Shown: positions 27,260-35,800, counted from the first letter of the stretch. The stretch: 40,261 bases of DNA from an uncultured Ruminococcus sp. (GCA_902780505.1 CACZFN010000020.1:1-40261), one strand, 5' to 3'. Numbers and translations are program-made. Notes: generated by a model not told the origin, from the sequence alone.

Positions 27260-28606
27260 ATGTTTAATTTTCCAAAAGGGCTGTACTGCGATATACGTAT
27301 CGAACATACAGACAGCGCTTCATATTACGTACAGAACAGTGAAGTCATGCAAAACAGTGAAACCTCTGTAGCGGGCGCTATGATAAGGGTTTATGACGGC
27401 AGGCTCTGGTATACAAGTGTCACAAATGACCTTCAGGCGGTACAGGACGAGCTTGATAATTTAGCATCTGTTGCACAGCCTGATGATAACATCGAAAACA
27501 ACCCTGTTGTTAAAATGTTTGAAGTTCACAAGGACACCGTTTTGAAATTCGAGGGCGATAATGATCTTAGAAAAACCACCCGTGAAATGCGGGAAGATCT
27601 TGTAAAGCGCTGTATCGACGCTTGTGACTGTGACAGCTTTGATGAAATAAAACAGTGGGGCGCTTCATGCAGCTATGAGCACAAAATAAAAGAGTTTTAT
27701 TCAAGCAAGGGCGCTGAAATAAAACAGGATATGCAGCAGTGCTTTGTACATATGTTTTTTGATATAGTTATAGACGGGATCACCACGACAGGTTCACACG
27801 CCATTACGGGATTTGATTTTGACAGTGTAAAGGGGCGTGAAGATGAGATAGTCAAAAAGCGTGACAGGTTCCTTGATTATGCTAAGAATGCTGTTGATGT
27901 CACACCGGGCGAATACGTCTGCGTGCTTGCACCCGAAGTTACGGGTATGTTCACGCATGAAAGCTTCGGCCATAAGAGTGAGGCTGACTTTATGCTCAAC
28001 GACAAGACGCTTCGCGATGAATGGGAAATGGGCAAAAAAGTCGGCAGTGAGCTTGTGTCTATCTGCGACAGCGCAAGCGCATACGGCGTGACACACCGCG
28101 GCGATATCGCATATGATGACGAGGGCACAAAGCCTAAGGAAACATGGCTTATAAAAAACGGTGTGCTTACAGGCAGGCTTCATGATGCAAACAGCGCAGC
28201 AGCACTCGGCGAGGAGCTTACAGGCAATGCAAGGGCGCAGGATTTTGGCTTTGCACCTATGGTAAGAATGACAAATACATATATGCTCCCCGGTGACAGA
28301 ACACCTGAGGAAATAATTTCCGAGGTAAAGGACGGGATATATATTTTCGGCGTTATCTACGGAACAGGGCAGAGCACTTTCACCTTGAAGCCAAGCTGCT
28401 GCTACAGGATAACCGACGGCAAGCTTGACACGCCTGTAAGGGTAAATGTCGTAAACGGCAGTGTTTTCCAGACGCTTTTTGACATTGATGCGATCGGCAA
28501 CGACATTACCTTCTGTGATACAGGGACCTGCGGCAAAAACGGTCAGGCAATGCCGGTATCAGATGCAGGACCGACTATAAGGGTAAGAAAGCTTACGGTA
28601 AACTAA
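27260..28606 (+). CDS. tldD: TldD-type metallopeptidase subunit
   Basis: A protein of 448 residues of the TldD/PmbA family. It carries the TldD zinc motif H233-E-S-F-G-H238 in FTHESFGHKSEAD, identifying it as the catalytic partner; TldD/TldE heterodimers degrade unfolded or small peptides and in some bacteria process peptides such as microcins. The start is placed at ATG 27260, 9 bases after GCGAGG; an ATG two codons earlier is only 3 bases from that site. It is followed 13 bases later by the TldE-like partner. There is no signal peptide. Confidence 0.9.
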   Translation: MFNFPKGLYCDIRIEHTDSASYYVQNSEVMQNSETSVAGAMIRVYDGRLWYTSVTNDLQAVQDELDNLASVAQPDDNIENNPVVKMFEVHKDTVLKFEGDNDLRKTTREMREDLVKRCIDACDCDSFDEIKQWGASCSYEHKIKEFYSSKGAEIKQDMQQCFVHMFFDIVIDGITTTGSHAITGFDFDSVKGREDEIVKKRDRFLDYAKNAVDVTPGEYVCVLAPEVTGMFTHESFGHKSEADFMLNDKTLRDEWEMGKKVGSELVSICDSASAYGVTHRGDIAYDDEGTKPKETWLIKNGVLTGRLHDANSAAALGEELTGNARAQDFGFAPMVRMTNTYMLPGDRTPEEIISEVKDGIYIFGVIYGTGQSTFTLKPSCCYRITDGKLDTPVRVNVVNGSVFQTLFDIDAIGNDITFCDTGTCGKNGQAMPVSDAGPTIRVRKLTVN

Positions 28607-28619
28607 GGAGAGCATGAAT

Positions 28620-29831
28620 ATGGAAAGAGAAAAAATATCATCACACTACACCTTCTGTGAAGTGCAGATAGAAGAAAGCAAAATAAAAGCCTTCAATAAG
28701 GACAGCCGCACAAATAATTCATTCCGTGTTTATGACGGCGAATATGCGGGGATACAGTATATCCAGGGCGGCAATGATGACGAGGCAGGCTTTAAGAAGG
28801 CTGCTGACAATCTGAGCATAAAGCGCCCGTATAAGTTCACCCTTGAAACAGGCAGGCGCAGCCGTGACAAGACAGAGCGTGACTACACAGACGGTGACGT
28901 AATGGACATTGCAAAGCAGTCTGTAGAATACCTTACAAGCCATTACCCTGATTTCAAGTTTTCGGGCAGTATAAACTCGCATAAAAGAAATATTACTATG
29001 AAAAACACCCTCGGGCTTGATTATTCAAATACCGACTGTCAGCTAAGCATTTCGATAACCTACAAGCACAAGGACAGCAAAGACCTTGACGACGGATATT
29101 TCAGCATAGGGCAGAGGGATTTTGATTTTAAGAAATTCACCGACATGGCTGACAACCATCTTCAGGGCTTTGAAAACTTAGCCGAGCTTCCTGACGAACT
29201 TATAATACAGCAGCAGTATTACGAATATTTATCAAAGCTCAGCGAAAGCCTGAATGCTGAGGATCTTGCGCTCGACACTTCGCTTCTTACGGGCAAGGTC
29301 GGGGAAAAGGTCTTTGCGGACGGTTTTACGCTCTCACACGATGTATCGGACAAGGAAACATGGTTTACACCGTTCTTTGACGGCGAAGGCGTTGTGCAGG
29401 AAGGAGACAAGCGTGTATACATTGAAAACGGCGTACTTCTTAGCGGCTATGCCGACAAGCGCACAGCTGCAAAATACTCTCAGCCCCACACAGGAAGTGC
29501 GGGCTTTAACCTCAATGATGTGCCGTATAACGGATATCTCAATCTAAGGATAGCGCGCAGCGACAAAAAGGTCAGAGAACTGCTTGATAACCGCCTTACA
29601 GTCGTGCCGATACTTGCGGCGGGCGGCGGGTATAATGAAAAGGGCGATTATGTCACCCCTGTTCAGAAAGCCTTCCTATGTGACGGTGAGCGTTTTATAG
29701 GCAGGCTGCCTGAGTTTGCGATAAAGGGCAATATGTTTGATATTTTCGGCAGCGGTTTTATCGGCGTAGGCTCTGACAACCCCGTCTTCAATGACAAGCA
29801 GATACTTATGAAAATGGATTACAGCAAATAA
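28620..29831 (+). CDS. TldE/PmbA-like partner of TldD
   Basis: A protein of 403 residues of the same family as its upstream neighbour but without the HExxxH zinc motif, as expected of the TldE (PmbA) partner. Family segments are visible near the C-terminus: GYADKRTAAKYSQPHTGSAGF, GGGYNEKGDYVTPV and GSGFIGVG. The start ATG at 28620 is 9 bases from AAGGAG; an ATG at 28614 is closer to that site and also possible. It forms an operon with tldD and ends at a bidirectional terminator facing pepF. Confidence 0.85.
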   Translation: MEREKISSHYTFCEVQIEESKIKAFNKDSRTNNSFRVYDGEYAGIQYIQGGNDDEAGFKKAADNLSIKRPYKFTLETGRRSRDKTERDYTDGDVMDIAKQSVEYLTSHYPDFKFSGSINSHKRNITMKNTLGLDYSNTDCQLSISITYKHKDSKDLDDGYFSIGQRDFDFKKFTDMADNHLQGFENLAELPDELIIQQQYYEYLSKLSESLNAEDLALDTSLLTGKVGEKVFADGFTLSHDVSDKETWFTPFFDGEGVVQEGDKRVYIENGVLLSGYADKRTAAKYSQPHTGSAGFNLNDVPYNGYLNLRIARSDKKVRELLDNRLTVVPILAAGGGYNEKGDYVTPVQKAFLCDGERFIGRLPEFAIKGNMFDIFGSGFIGVGSDNPVFNDKQILMKMDYSK

Positions 29832-29835
29832 CAGA

Positions 29836-29872
29836 AATGACCGTCCGGGAACCCCCGGGACGGTCATTTTTA
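29836..29872. terminator. Bidirectional terminator between tldE-like and pepF
   Basis: Stem ATGACCGTCC/GGACGGTCAT with a GC-rich loop is followed by TTTTTAATT on the plus strand and has A-rich sequence on the other side. It serves both convergent genes; pepF ends at 29875. Confidence 0.9.
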
Positions 29873-29874
29873 AT

Positions 29875-31671
29875 TCACCCTATCAGCTCGTTCATCTTAT
29901 CGATCAATGAACCGAAAAGCTTCAGAGCGTCGCTTATAGGCTTTGTTGTCGCCATATCAACGCCCGCACCGCGAAGCAGTTCGATAGGATCCTTTGAGCA
30001 CCCGCCCGAAAGGAAACCGATATAATCCTTAACTGCTGTTTCGCCTTCATTTAATATACGCTGTGAAAGCGCTATCGCCGCACTGTAGCCTGTTGCATAC
30101 TGGTAAACGTAATAGTTATAGTAAAAATGCGGTATACGTGCCCATTCAAGCCTGATCTCGTCATCAAGCACCAGCCCGTCGCCGAAGTAGAGTTTATTAA
30201 GCTCGCCGTATATCTCACACAAGGTATCAGCCGTAAGTGTTTCACCTGCGGCACAAAGCTCGTTTATTTTAAGTTCAAATTCCGCAAACATAGTCTGCCT
30301 GTAAAGCGTCGTGCGGAACTGTTCAAGGAAGTAATTAATAAGATATGCCTTCTGCTTTTTATCCTCTGTCGTTTTCAGCAGGTACTGCATAAGAAGCGCT
30401 TCGTTGCAGGTCGATGCGACTTCCGCCACAAATATAACATAATCGCTGTACACAACGCTCTGCTTCTTATTGGAAAGGTAGGAATGAATAGCGTGCCCCA
30501 TTTCATGCGCTAAAGTGAACATACTGTCAAGGTTATCCTTATAGTTTAAAAGCACATACGGGTGAACCCTTGCCCCTGCCGAGTAAGCGCCGCTTGTCTT
30601 GCCCTCGTTTTCATAAACGTCTATCCAGCGGTTATCAAAGCCCTCGCGCATTATTTTAAGGTAATCCTCCCCCAATGGTTCAAGGGCTTTAAGGACAGTT
30701 TCCTTTGCCTGCTCAAAGGGTATCTTCATATCGGCATCTGCTGCCATATTTGCGTATATATCGTAAAAATGCAGTTCGTCAACACCCATGAGCTTTTTTC
30801 TCAAGTCCACATATTTGTACATATAATCCATATTTTCGTGGACAGCTTTTATAAGGTTTGTATACACCTCTACAGGCACTTCATTATCATCAAGTGCAGC
30901 TTCGAGCGAGGAGGAATAGTTCCTTGCCTGCGAGTAGAACTGCACGCTTTTTATCTGTGCAGAAAGTGTTGCCGCCATAGTATTCTTAAAGCTGCCGTAG
31001 GTCTTATACATAGCTTCAAACGCTGACTTCCTCAGCACCCTGTCAGACTGATGCATAAGCGGGACGTAGCTGCCGTGTGTGACCTGGTGCGCCTTGCCGT
31101 CCTTATCATAAGCATCGGGGAAACGCATATCGGCATCAGAAAACATTGAATATATATTTTCAGGGCTGCCCATAGCGTCCCCTGCAAGTGCCAATATACG
31201 TTCTTCATTTTCGGAAAGGATATGCTCTCTTTTTTTCCTTATTCTGTCAAACTTCAGCTTATAGAGCGAAAGCCCGGGGGCTTCACTGTAAAGCTCGTTC
31301 ATTCTGTCGTCGGGGATAGCCGTGATCTCAGGCGTTTCAAAGCTGCCTGCGGAATTTATCAGCACATAAACATTCATCAGCTGCCCGACCATTCCCTGAT
31401 AGCGGGAAACTGCGGTGTCTTCGTCGCTCTTTCTTCTTGCGAAGTTACCGAGGTTATCTACAAGCACAGATATATCATCACTGAGCTTTAAGAATTCAAG
31501 CAATGTCTGCCCGCTTTCGCCGAGCCTGCCCTTATACGACATAAGCTTTGAGGGGATATCCCTAAGCTTTTTAAAATCCTCCACCCATGCGTCATCTGTC
31601 GGGTAGATATCCTCTGTTGCCCAGGTATATTCTGCTTTGACCTCACTTCTCTTAGGTATTCTGTTATCCAT
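29875..31671 (-). CDS. pepF: Oligoendopeptidase F
   Basis: A protein of 598 residues, the family's normal length, of peptidase family M3. The zinc site is H389-E-M-G-H393 in TLAHEMGHAIHSYL with the downstream glutamate in FVAEVASTCNEALL. The N-terminal ~200 residues are the oligoendopeptidase lid (TWATEDIYPTDDAW). It degrades short peptides in the cytoplasm; no signal peptide is seen. AAAGGAAG lies upstream of its ATG and its own promoter is at 31704. It stands alone. Confidence 0.95.
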   Translation of the reverse strand: MDNRIPKRSEVKAEYTWATEDIYPTDDAWVEDFKKLRDIPSKLMSYKGRLGESGQTLLEFLKLSDDISVLVDNLGNFARRKSDEDTAVSRYQGMVGQLMNVYVLINSAGSFETPEITAIPDDRMNELYSEAPGLSLYKLKFDRIRKKREHILSENEERILALAGDAMGSPENIYSMFSDADMRFPDAYDKDGKAHQVTHGSYVPLMHQSDRVLRKSAFEAMYKTYGSFKNTMAATLSAQIKSVQFYSQARNYSSSLEAALDDNEVPVEVYTNLIKAVHENMDYMYKYVDLRKKLMGVDELHFYDIYANMAADADMKIPFEQAKETVLKALEPLGEDYLKIMREGFDNRWIDVYENEGKTSGAYSAGARVHPYVLLNYKDNLDSMFTLAHEMGHAIHSYLSNKKQSVVYSDYVIFVAEVASTCNEALLMQYLLKTTEDKKQKAYLINYFLEQFRTTLYRQTMFAEFELKINELCAAGETLTADTLCEIYGELNKLYFGDGLVLDDEIRLEWARIPHFYYNYYVYQYATGYSAAIALSQRILNEGETAVKDYIGFLSGGCSKDPIELLRGAGVDMATTKPISDALKLFGSLIDKMNELIG

Positions 31672-31703
31672 AGCGTACTTCCTTTCTGTTTATCGCTAAG
31701 ACT

Positions 31704-31732
31704 ATTATACACCAAAGAGCCGCATTTAGCAA
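31704..31732 (-). promoter_or_regulatory. Promoter of pepF
   Basis: Minus strand: -35 TTGCTA (31727-31732), 17-base spacer, -10 TATAAT (31704-31709), about 33 bases before the ATG. The -35 hexamer is identical to that of the candidate small RNA promoter 163 bases upstream. Confidence 0.82.
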
Positions 31733-31742
31733 GCATTTTTTG

Positions 31743-31860
31743 TAAAACAAAAGGACAGCCTTACAGCTGCCCTTTGTTTGTGTAAAAATTTTGGAGAGGA
31801 TGAAATGAGCTAAGGAGTTTTTCACTTAGTTTTTCATTCTTTTCTTTCTATTGCTCTACA
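31743..31860 (-). ncRNA. Candidate small RNA gene between pepF and pyrE
   Basis: The stretch has a promoter (see 31867) and an intrinsic terminator (stem AAAGGGCAGC/GCTGTCCTTT, one G-U, at 31766-31775 with 31750-31759, followed by TGTTTT) but no sizeable reading frame. The predicted transcript is about 115 bases. It can form a 5' hairpin (AATGA with TCATT, CTAAG with CTTAG) whose loop holds CTCC next to CTTAG, complementary to Shine-Dalgarno sequences, and a second C/T-rich patch (CCTCTCC). It is not the pepF leader, because the terminator precedes the pepF promoter. Confidence 0.5.
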
Positions 31861-31866
31861 ATTATT

Positions 31867-31895
31867 ATTATATACCAATATATCCTAAATAGCAA
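31867..31895 (-). promoter_or_regulatory. Promoter of candidate small RNA
   Basis: Minus strand: -35 TTGCTA (31890-31895), 17-base spacer, -10 TATAAT (31867-31872). The A/T-rich context means a chance match is possible. Confidence 0.6.
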
Positions 31896-31944
31896 CAACA
31901 AAGAAATTACATTTTACTACAAAACAGTTACAATCGTCCAAAAT

Positions 31945-31970
31945 CATCAAAATATGCGGTTTTTCGCATA
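31945..31970 (-). terminator. Weak terminator after pyrE
   Basis: A short stem TATGCG/CGCATA (31953-31958 with 31965-31970) is followed on the minus strand by TTTTGATGATTTT, 24 bases after the pyrE stop. The stem has only 6 bp, so it may leak. Confidence 0.5.
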
Positions 31971-31993
31971 CTTTACGCCACAAAATATTGTAT

Positions 31994-32650
31994 TCAGCCG
32001 ACACCGTACATTTTTCTGTACTCTTTCATAGCGCCGAGGTATTCCCTGCCCTCTACTATGCCGTCCTCTATCGCCTTTATTATATCATTTATATTAACGA
32101 TAGAGTACACCTTAACGCCGAAATCCTTATACGCCTGCTCAACTGCCGAAAGCTCGCCTTCAAGCGACTTTTCCATTCTGTCAACTGTGATGACCATAGC
32201 GGTGACATCTACATCTGCGGCACTCTTTAGCTTTGGCAGGCTCTCCCTGAGTGCCTTGCCGGAGGTCATAACATCGTCGATAATAACAACCTTTTCGCCG
32301 TCTGCAAGTTTTTTGCCGACGAACATACCGCCCTCGCCGTGATCCTTTGCTTCCTTACGGTCAAAGCAATAATTACAGTCGATACCGTACTTATCGGCAA
32401 GTGCGGTAACAGCTGTAACAGCAAGCGGGATCCCCTTATAAGCAGGCCCGAAAAGCGTCTGCGCCTGTATACCGTTTTCCTTTATGCAATCAGCATAAAA
32501 CCCGCCGAGCTTTGAAAGCTGTGAACCCGTCTTATAGTTTCCGCAGTTGATAAAATAGGGTGCCTTTCTGCCGCTTTTAAGCGTAAACTCGCCGAATGTA
32601 AGCACGCCGCATTCCACCATAAACTTAATAAAGCTTTCCTTGTAAGTCAT
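31994..32650 (-). CDS. pyrE: Orotate phosphoribosyltransferase
   Basis: A protein of 218 residues that joins orotate and PRPP to give OMP, the fifth step of pyrimidine synthesis. It shows the PRPP-binding loop VVIIDDVMTSGKA (121-133), the flexible catalytic loop RKEAKDHGEGG (98-108) and the N-terminal FTLKSGRKAPYF. The ATG at 32650 is preferred (8 bases from AAGGA); one two codons earlier is almost on top of that site. No other pyr gene is nearby. The 5' side abuts a terminator, leaving almost no room for a separate promoter. Confidence 0.95.
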   Translation of the reverse strand: MTYKESFIKFMVECGVLTFGEFTLKSGRKAPYFINCGNYKTGSQLSKLGGFYADCIKENGIQAQTLFGPAYKGIPLAVTAVTALADKYGIDCNYCFDRKEAKDHGEGGMFVGKKLADGEKVVIIDDVMTSGKALRESLPKLKSAADVDVTAMVITVDRMEKSLEGELSAVEQAYKDFGVKVYSIVNINDIIKAIEDGIVEGREYLGAMKEYRKMYGVG

Positions 32651-32663
32651 AAACATCTTCCTT

Positions 32664-32700
32664 TCAAAAATTCTCCACGGAAAGAATCCCGTGGAGAAAA
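32664..32700 (-). terminator. Terminator between BY-kinase gene and pyrE
   Basis: A 10-bp stem TTCTCCACGG/CCGTGGAGAA (32671-32680 with 32689-32698) is followed on the minus strand by TTTTTGAAAGG. The T-run merges with the pyrE ribosome binding site, so it both ends the polysaccharide operon and lies immediately in front of pyrE. Confidence 0.88.
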
Positions 32701-32703
32701 GAC

Positions 32704-33465
32704 TCAGTCACTGTTTGCCATTGAAGCGTCACCGCTTGTTGAACGGTATGCATAGTCACGCCTGTAATACTTTTTGTAGTAACCGCGCTTATAGGTCGCT
32801 GTATCCTCGTTGATAGCGGTAACTATTATACCGAGGAGCTTGCCGTTTGCAAATTCTATAGCAGCAGTCGCGCGGGTAACTTCATCATAGGTAGCAACGC
32901 CCGAACGTGTTACCAATGCAATGCCGCCGATATACGGGCTTAATGTAAGCGTATCTGTTACGACATTGATAGGCGGTGTATCTATGATTATGTAATCATA
33001 ATATTTTGTAAGTTCCTCTAAAAGTATCTTCATATTCTCACTTGCAAGCATTTCAGAGGGGTTAGGCGGTATCGGCCCGCTTGTGATAATATCAAGGTTT
33101 GCGGATTTTGATTTGAGTGCCTGTTTGAAGGAATCTATACCGCCAAGGAGTGTTGAAAGCCCCTTATCGTTTTTCACCTTGAAATTCCTGTGCTGTACGG
33201 GTTTACGCATATCAGCATCTATCAGCAGAACCTTCTTGCCAGCCTGTGAGAAAACGATAGCAAGGTTTGCAGCGGTAGTTGACTTACCCTCACCCGCATT
33301 AGCGCTTGACACAGCGAATATCTTTGAGCGCTGTGTGGCAAGTGCCATTACTATATTTGTTCTTAATGTCTTATAAGCCTCCGTTACCTGGAAGGGAACA
33401 TTTTCATCATAAAGAGTAAATCTCTTTTTATTGTTTGTCTGCTTGTTCTTTTTAAATCCGGCCAT
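32704..33465 (-). CDS. Bacterial tyrosine kinase (CpsD/CapB-like)
   Basis: A protein of 253 residues. It has Walker A ANAGEGKST (55-63), Walker A' LIDADMR (81-87), Walker B IIIDTPP (159-165) and a C-terminal tyrosine cluster (Y225, 229, 230, 233, 234, 238, 240), the hallmarks of BY-kinases that autophosphorylate to control capsule or exopolysaccharide chain length. It needs the cytoplasmic tail of a membrane adaptor, which is encoded directly upstream; the stop TAA and start ATG overlap by one base. No cognate tyrosine phosphatase or glycosyltransferase is in the window. Confidence 0.92.
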   Translation of the reverse strand: MAGFKKNKQTNNKKRFTLYDENVPFQVTEAYKTLRTNIVMALATQRSKIFAVSSANAGEGKSTTAANLAIVFSQAGKKVLLIDADMRKPVQHRNFKVKNDKGLSTLLGGIDSFKQALKSKSANLDIITSGPIPPNPSEMLASENMKILLEELTKYYDYIIIDTPPINVVTDTLTLSPYIGGIALVTRSGVATYDEVTRATAAIEFANGKLLGIIVTAINEDTATYKRGYYKKYYRRDYAYRSTSGDASMANSD

Positions 33466-34238
33466 TATTTATAGTACCCTCCCTTAGCTTCACTGCTTTC
33501 AAAATCGGGTATCTCGCCCAGGATAGGATAGTCAAATCTTGTTCTGAGGTCATCACCTGTTCTTATCGTATTATCAAGCAAATGTGCAAGGACCACAATA
33601 CCCGCCGAGAGCACAAAGCCGATAGCAAGGCCGATAATAAGGTACTTCTTCATATTCGGGCCTGACGGTGATGTAGGCACCTTTACAGAGCCGATAGCTT
33701 CGACCGAGCCTGCGTGGGTGACACGCTTTATTTCTGTTGAGCCGATATCACGCATAGCGTTGCATATTGAAACGCACAGCTCAGGGCTTTTGGTAGTTAC
33801 ACTTACAAGCATGACCTCAGTATCTTCTTCCGAAGAAAGTGTGATACAGCTTTTAAGTGACGACGGCTTAACAAAAGCATTGCCGTCTTCATCATAGTCT
33901 ATTGCAAGGTAATCGGAAAGGTCATCCTCACCATATTCCGCAAGCAGCTTTTCGCCGACCTTTTCAAGCACAGCGTCATTTTTCAGTATTACTATATATG
34001 TCTGAACAAGGCTTCTTGATGTATTGACATCCTGAAGATTTACCGTCTTGTTCGTCTGGTCATTTGAGTTCTTGACATACATTGAAAGTTTAGATGTATA
34101 TTGAAGCGGAAGTACGAATTTTGCATATGCAAATGCTATAGCGCCGAACACAAGCGTTATAAGCACGATAAACTTCCACCTTTTGAGCAGAGCACCAAAT
34201 AACTCACTCAGGTCAATTTCCTTTTCTTCTTCATTCAT
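33465..34238 (-). CDS. Polysaccharide chain-length regulator (Wzz/CapA-like)
   Basis: A protein of 257 residues with two membrane helices (about 20-42 and 200-222) around an extracytoplasmic domain of about 155 residues, including SRSLVQTYIVILKND, as in Wzz/YveK-type co-polymerases. The short cytoplasmic tail (DNTIRTGDDLRTRFDYPILGE) is the kinase-activating region. It sets polymer length with the BY-kinase encoded next. GGAGGAG lies 10 bases before the ATG, and a full-consensus promoter is upstream. Confidence 0.9.
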   Translation of the reverse strand: MNEEEKEIDLSELFGALLKRWKFIVLITLVFGAIAFAYAKFVLPLQYTSKLSMYVKNSNDQTNKTVNLQDVNTSRSLVQTYIVILKNDAVLEKVGEKLLAEYGEDDLSDYLAIDYDEDGNAFVKPSSLKSCITLSSEEDTEVMLVSVTTKSPELCVSICNAMRDIGSTEIKRVTHAGSVEAIGSVKVPTSPSGPNMKKYLIIGLAIGFVLSAGIVVLAHLLDNTIRTGDDLRTRFDYPILGEIPDFESSEAKGGYYK

Positions 34239-34282
34239 TTAGATTAAACTCCTCCTGTTTCTATGTTTGACCTAACTTATTA

Positions 34283-34311
34283 ATTATATCATTTTTTCTA
34301 ACCATTGTCAA
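34283..34311 (-). promoter_or_regulatory. Promoter of chain-length regulator/BY-kinase operon
   Basis: Minus strand: -35 TTGACA (34306-34311), 17-base spacer, -10 TATAAT (34283-34288), a full consensus match, 45 bases before the ATG. Confidence 0.9.
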
Positions 34312-34366
34312 TAGTTCGACAAGGCTAATTTGTCGGAAAATGTGCCAAATATATCCAATGAACCGT

Positions 34367-34954
34367 TCATTTCTTTGTTGTAGTTGTCTTAGGTGCTGAC
34401 TCAACGGCGGAAGAATCTATCCACCCGTATTCTGAGCCGTTTACGGCAATATAATACCATTTTCCGCTTTGGGCAAGTGCCGAAAAGCCCGTTCCCGCGG
34501 GAATAGTCTTTATCTTTGAATACTCTGTCGAGGGGCCGTAGCGCACATCAGCTTCCTTAGAAGTGCGCAAGCCCTTTGCTATAGTGAAATACTCATCACT
34601 CTTAGGCGACTGCAATATATTAAAAGCAGACCTTGTCGTAGTAGTGGTCGTCGTCGTTTTGATCTTTTCGTTTGACATCCTGGTTGTAGAACCGCTTGTT
34701 ATCGGCACACGGCTGAGCTTTTCGGGATCAAAATCGTCCCTGTGTGCAGTTGTTGTGGTGTTTGCCTTGCGCTCACCCTTAACGGAATAATCCCTTGTGG
34801 TAGTAGTCACCCTCACCCTTTCTGCGGTGGTAGCGGTAGTCGTGGCTTCCTGCTCGTGCTTGCCTACAAGTTCATCAAGCACCCCGCAGGCGGTCATATT
34901 CACTGCCGACAAAAAAGCAAGCATCAGCAGTGGGACCTTTTTAATTTTTTTCAT
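34367..34954 (-). CDS. Lipoprotein with Thr-rich linker and SH3-like domain
   Basis: A protein of 195 residues from the ATG at 34954: lipoprotein signal peptide with Cys23 (LSAVNMTAC), a long Thr-rich low-complexity linker with several runs of Thr (about 35-110), and a C-terminal SH3b-like domain (about 128-188; RYGPSTEYSKIKTIPAGTGF, then YGWIDSSAV). It should be anchored on the outer membrane face and bind cell wall (inference). An earlier in-frame start overlaps the amidohydrolase gene and would spoil the signal peptide. It follows the amidohydrolase by 22 bases; a TATAAT at 34976-34981 might give an internal promoter. Confidence 0.8.
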   Translation of the reverse strand: MKKIKKVPLLMLAFLSAVNMTACGVLDELVGKHEQEATTTATTAERVRVTTTTRDYSVKGERKANTTTTAHRDDFDPEKLSRVPITSGSTTRMSNEKIKTTTTTTTTRSAFNILQSPKSDEYFTIAKGLRTSKEADVRYGPSTEYSKIKTIPAGTGFSALAQSGKWYYIAVNGSEYGWIDSSAVESAPKTTTTKK

Positions 34955-34976
34955 TACACATCTGTCCCTTGTATTA

Positions 34977-35774
34977 TTATAAAATAAGCGCCAAAGCGTT
35001 TTCATAGAATATTTTATCCTTCATATCGTCACTTATGTGAAGCGCTTCTATCTTTTCCTTTATCTTCACAGGTGAAGCCCACGGGCAGTCGCTTGCAAAA
35101 AGCACCCTGTCAGCGCCGTGGCGAAGTATTATCTTTTCCATAAGCGAGCTGTCACATTCCTGAGTGAAAGCCGTATCAAAATAGACCTGCCCGTCCACGC
35201 CCGCAAGCGTATCAAGAACACTTTCCCACATTCTGTTAGCGCCGAGGTGTGCAAGTATTATCTTCATATGCGGGAAGGCTTTTATCACCTTCAGTGCACG
35301 CTGAGGGGTACAGTGTATCTCGCCTGGCGAATAATAATCAAAGCCTGAGTGAAAAAGCACAGGCAGTGATAATTCCTCACAGCGCTTATAGATCGGCAGC
35401 ATTTTTTCATCGTCAATTTTAAACCCCTGATAATCGGGGTGGAATTTAATGCCGTAAAGACCTTTTTCCTTTATGACCGACAGTTCGTCAAGAACATCCT
35501 CTGCATCAGGGTGAACACTGCCAAACGGGAGTATACGTTCACTTTTCACCCCTGCCGCCCAGTCAGTGATAAGCCGCTGCTGCGAGGGCTTTGTGGCGAT
35601 CGACAGGATAACAGCTTTATCTACGCCCCATTCATCAAGGCGTTTTTTCGTGTGCACAAGAGTGCCGTCGGTAAGCGGGGCAAGCCCCGAATTTGCGCTA
35701 AGTGACGACAATGCACGCGCCGCTATTTTTTCACTGAATGCATGAACATGAAAATCAATAAGCGTGACCTCCAC
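34977..35774 (-). CDS. Amidohydrolase family 2 (PF04909-like) metal-dependent hydrolase
   Basis: A protein of 265 residues with the metal-dependent TIM-barrel hydrolase signature: H9-x-H11 (DFHVHAF), H112 (KFHPDYQG), H142 (LFHSGFD), H176 (LAHLG) and D229 (FASDCPW). Relatives act on carbon-nitrogen or decarboxylation substrates; the actual one is unknown. The start is GTG at 35774, only a base or so from GGGGAGG, and no other in-frame ATG or TTG lies before HxH, so the true start is uncertain. Expected in the cytoplasm. Confidence 0.88.
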   Translation of the reverse strand: MEVTLIDFHVHAFSEKIAARALSSLSANSGLAPLTDGTLVHTKKRLDEWGVDKAVILSIATKPSQQRLITDWAAGVKSERILPFGSVHPDAEDVLDELSVIKEKGLYGIKFHPDYQGFKIDDEKMLPIYKRCEELSLPVLFHSGFDYYSPGEIHCTPQRALKVIKAFPHMKIILAHLGANRMWESVLDTLAGVDGQVYFDTAFTQECDSSLMEKIILRHGADRVLFASDCPWASPVKIKEKIEALHISDDMKDKIFYENALALIL

Positions 35775-35800
35775 ACCTCCCCAAAAGCCCGCATAAATAC

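Noticed and set aside
29836-29872. GC-rich hairpin as a novel repeat
   Set aside because: Its position and T-runs fit an ordinary bidirectional terminator, and no second copy was seen.
34560-34860. Possible tandem repeat of ACC/GTC triplets
   Set aside because: It is the low-complexity coding sequence of the lipoprotein's Thr-rich linker, not a noncoding repeat or CRISPR.
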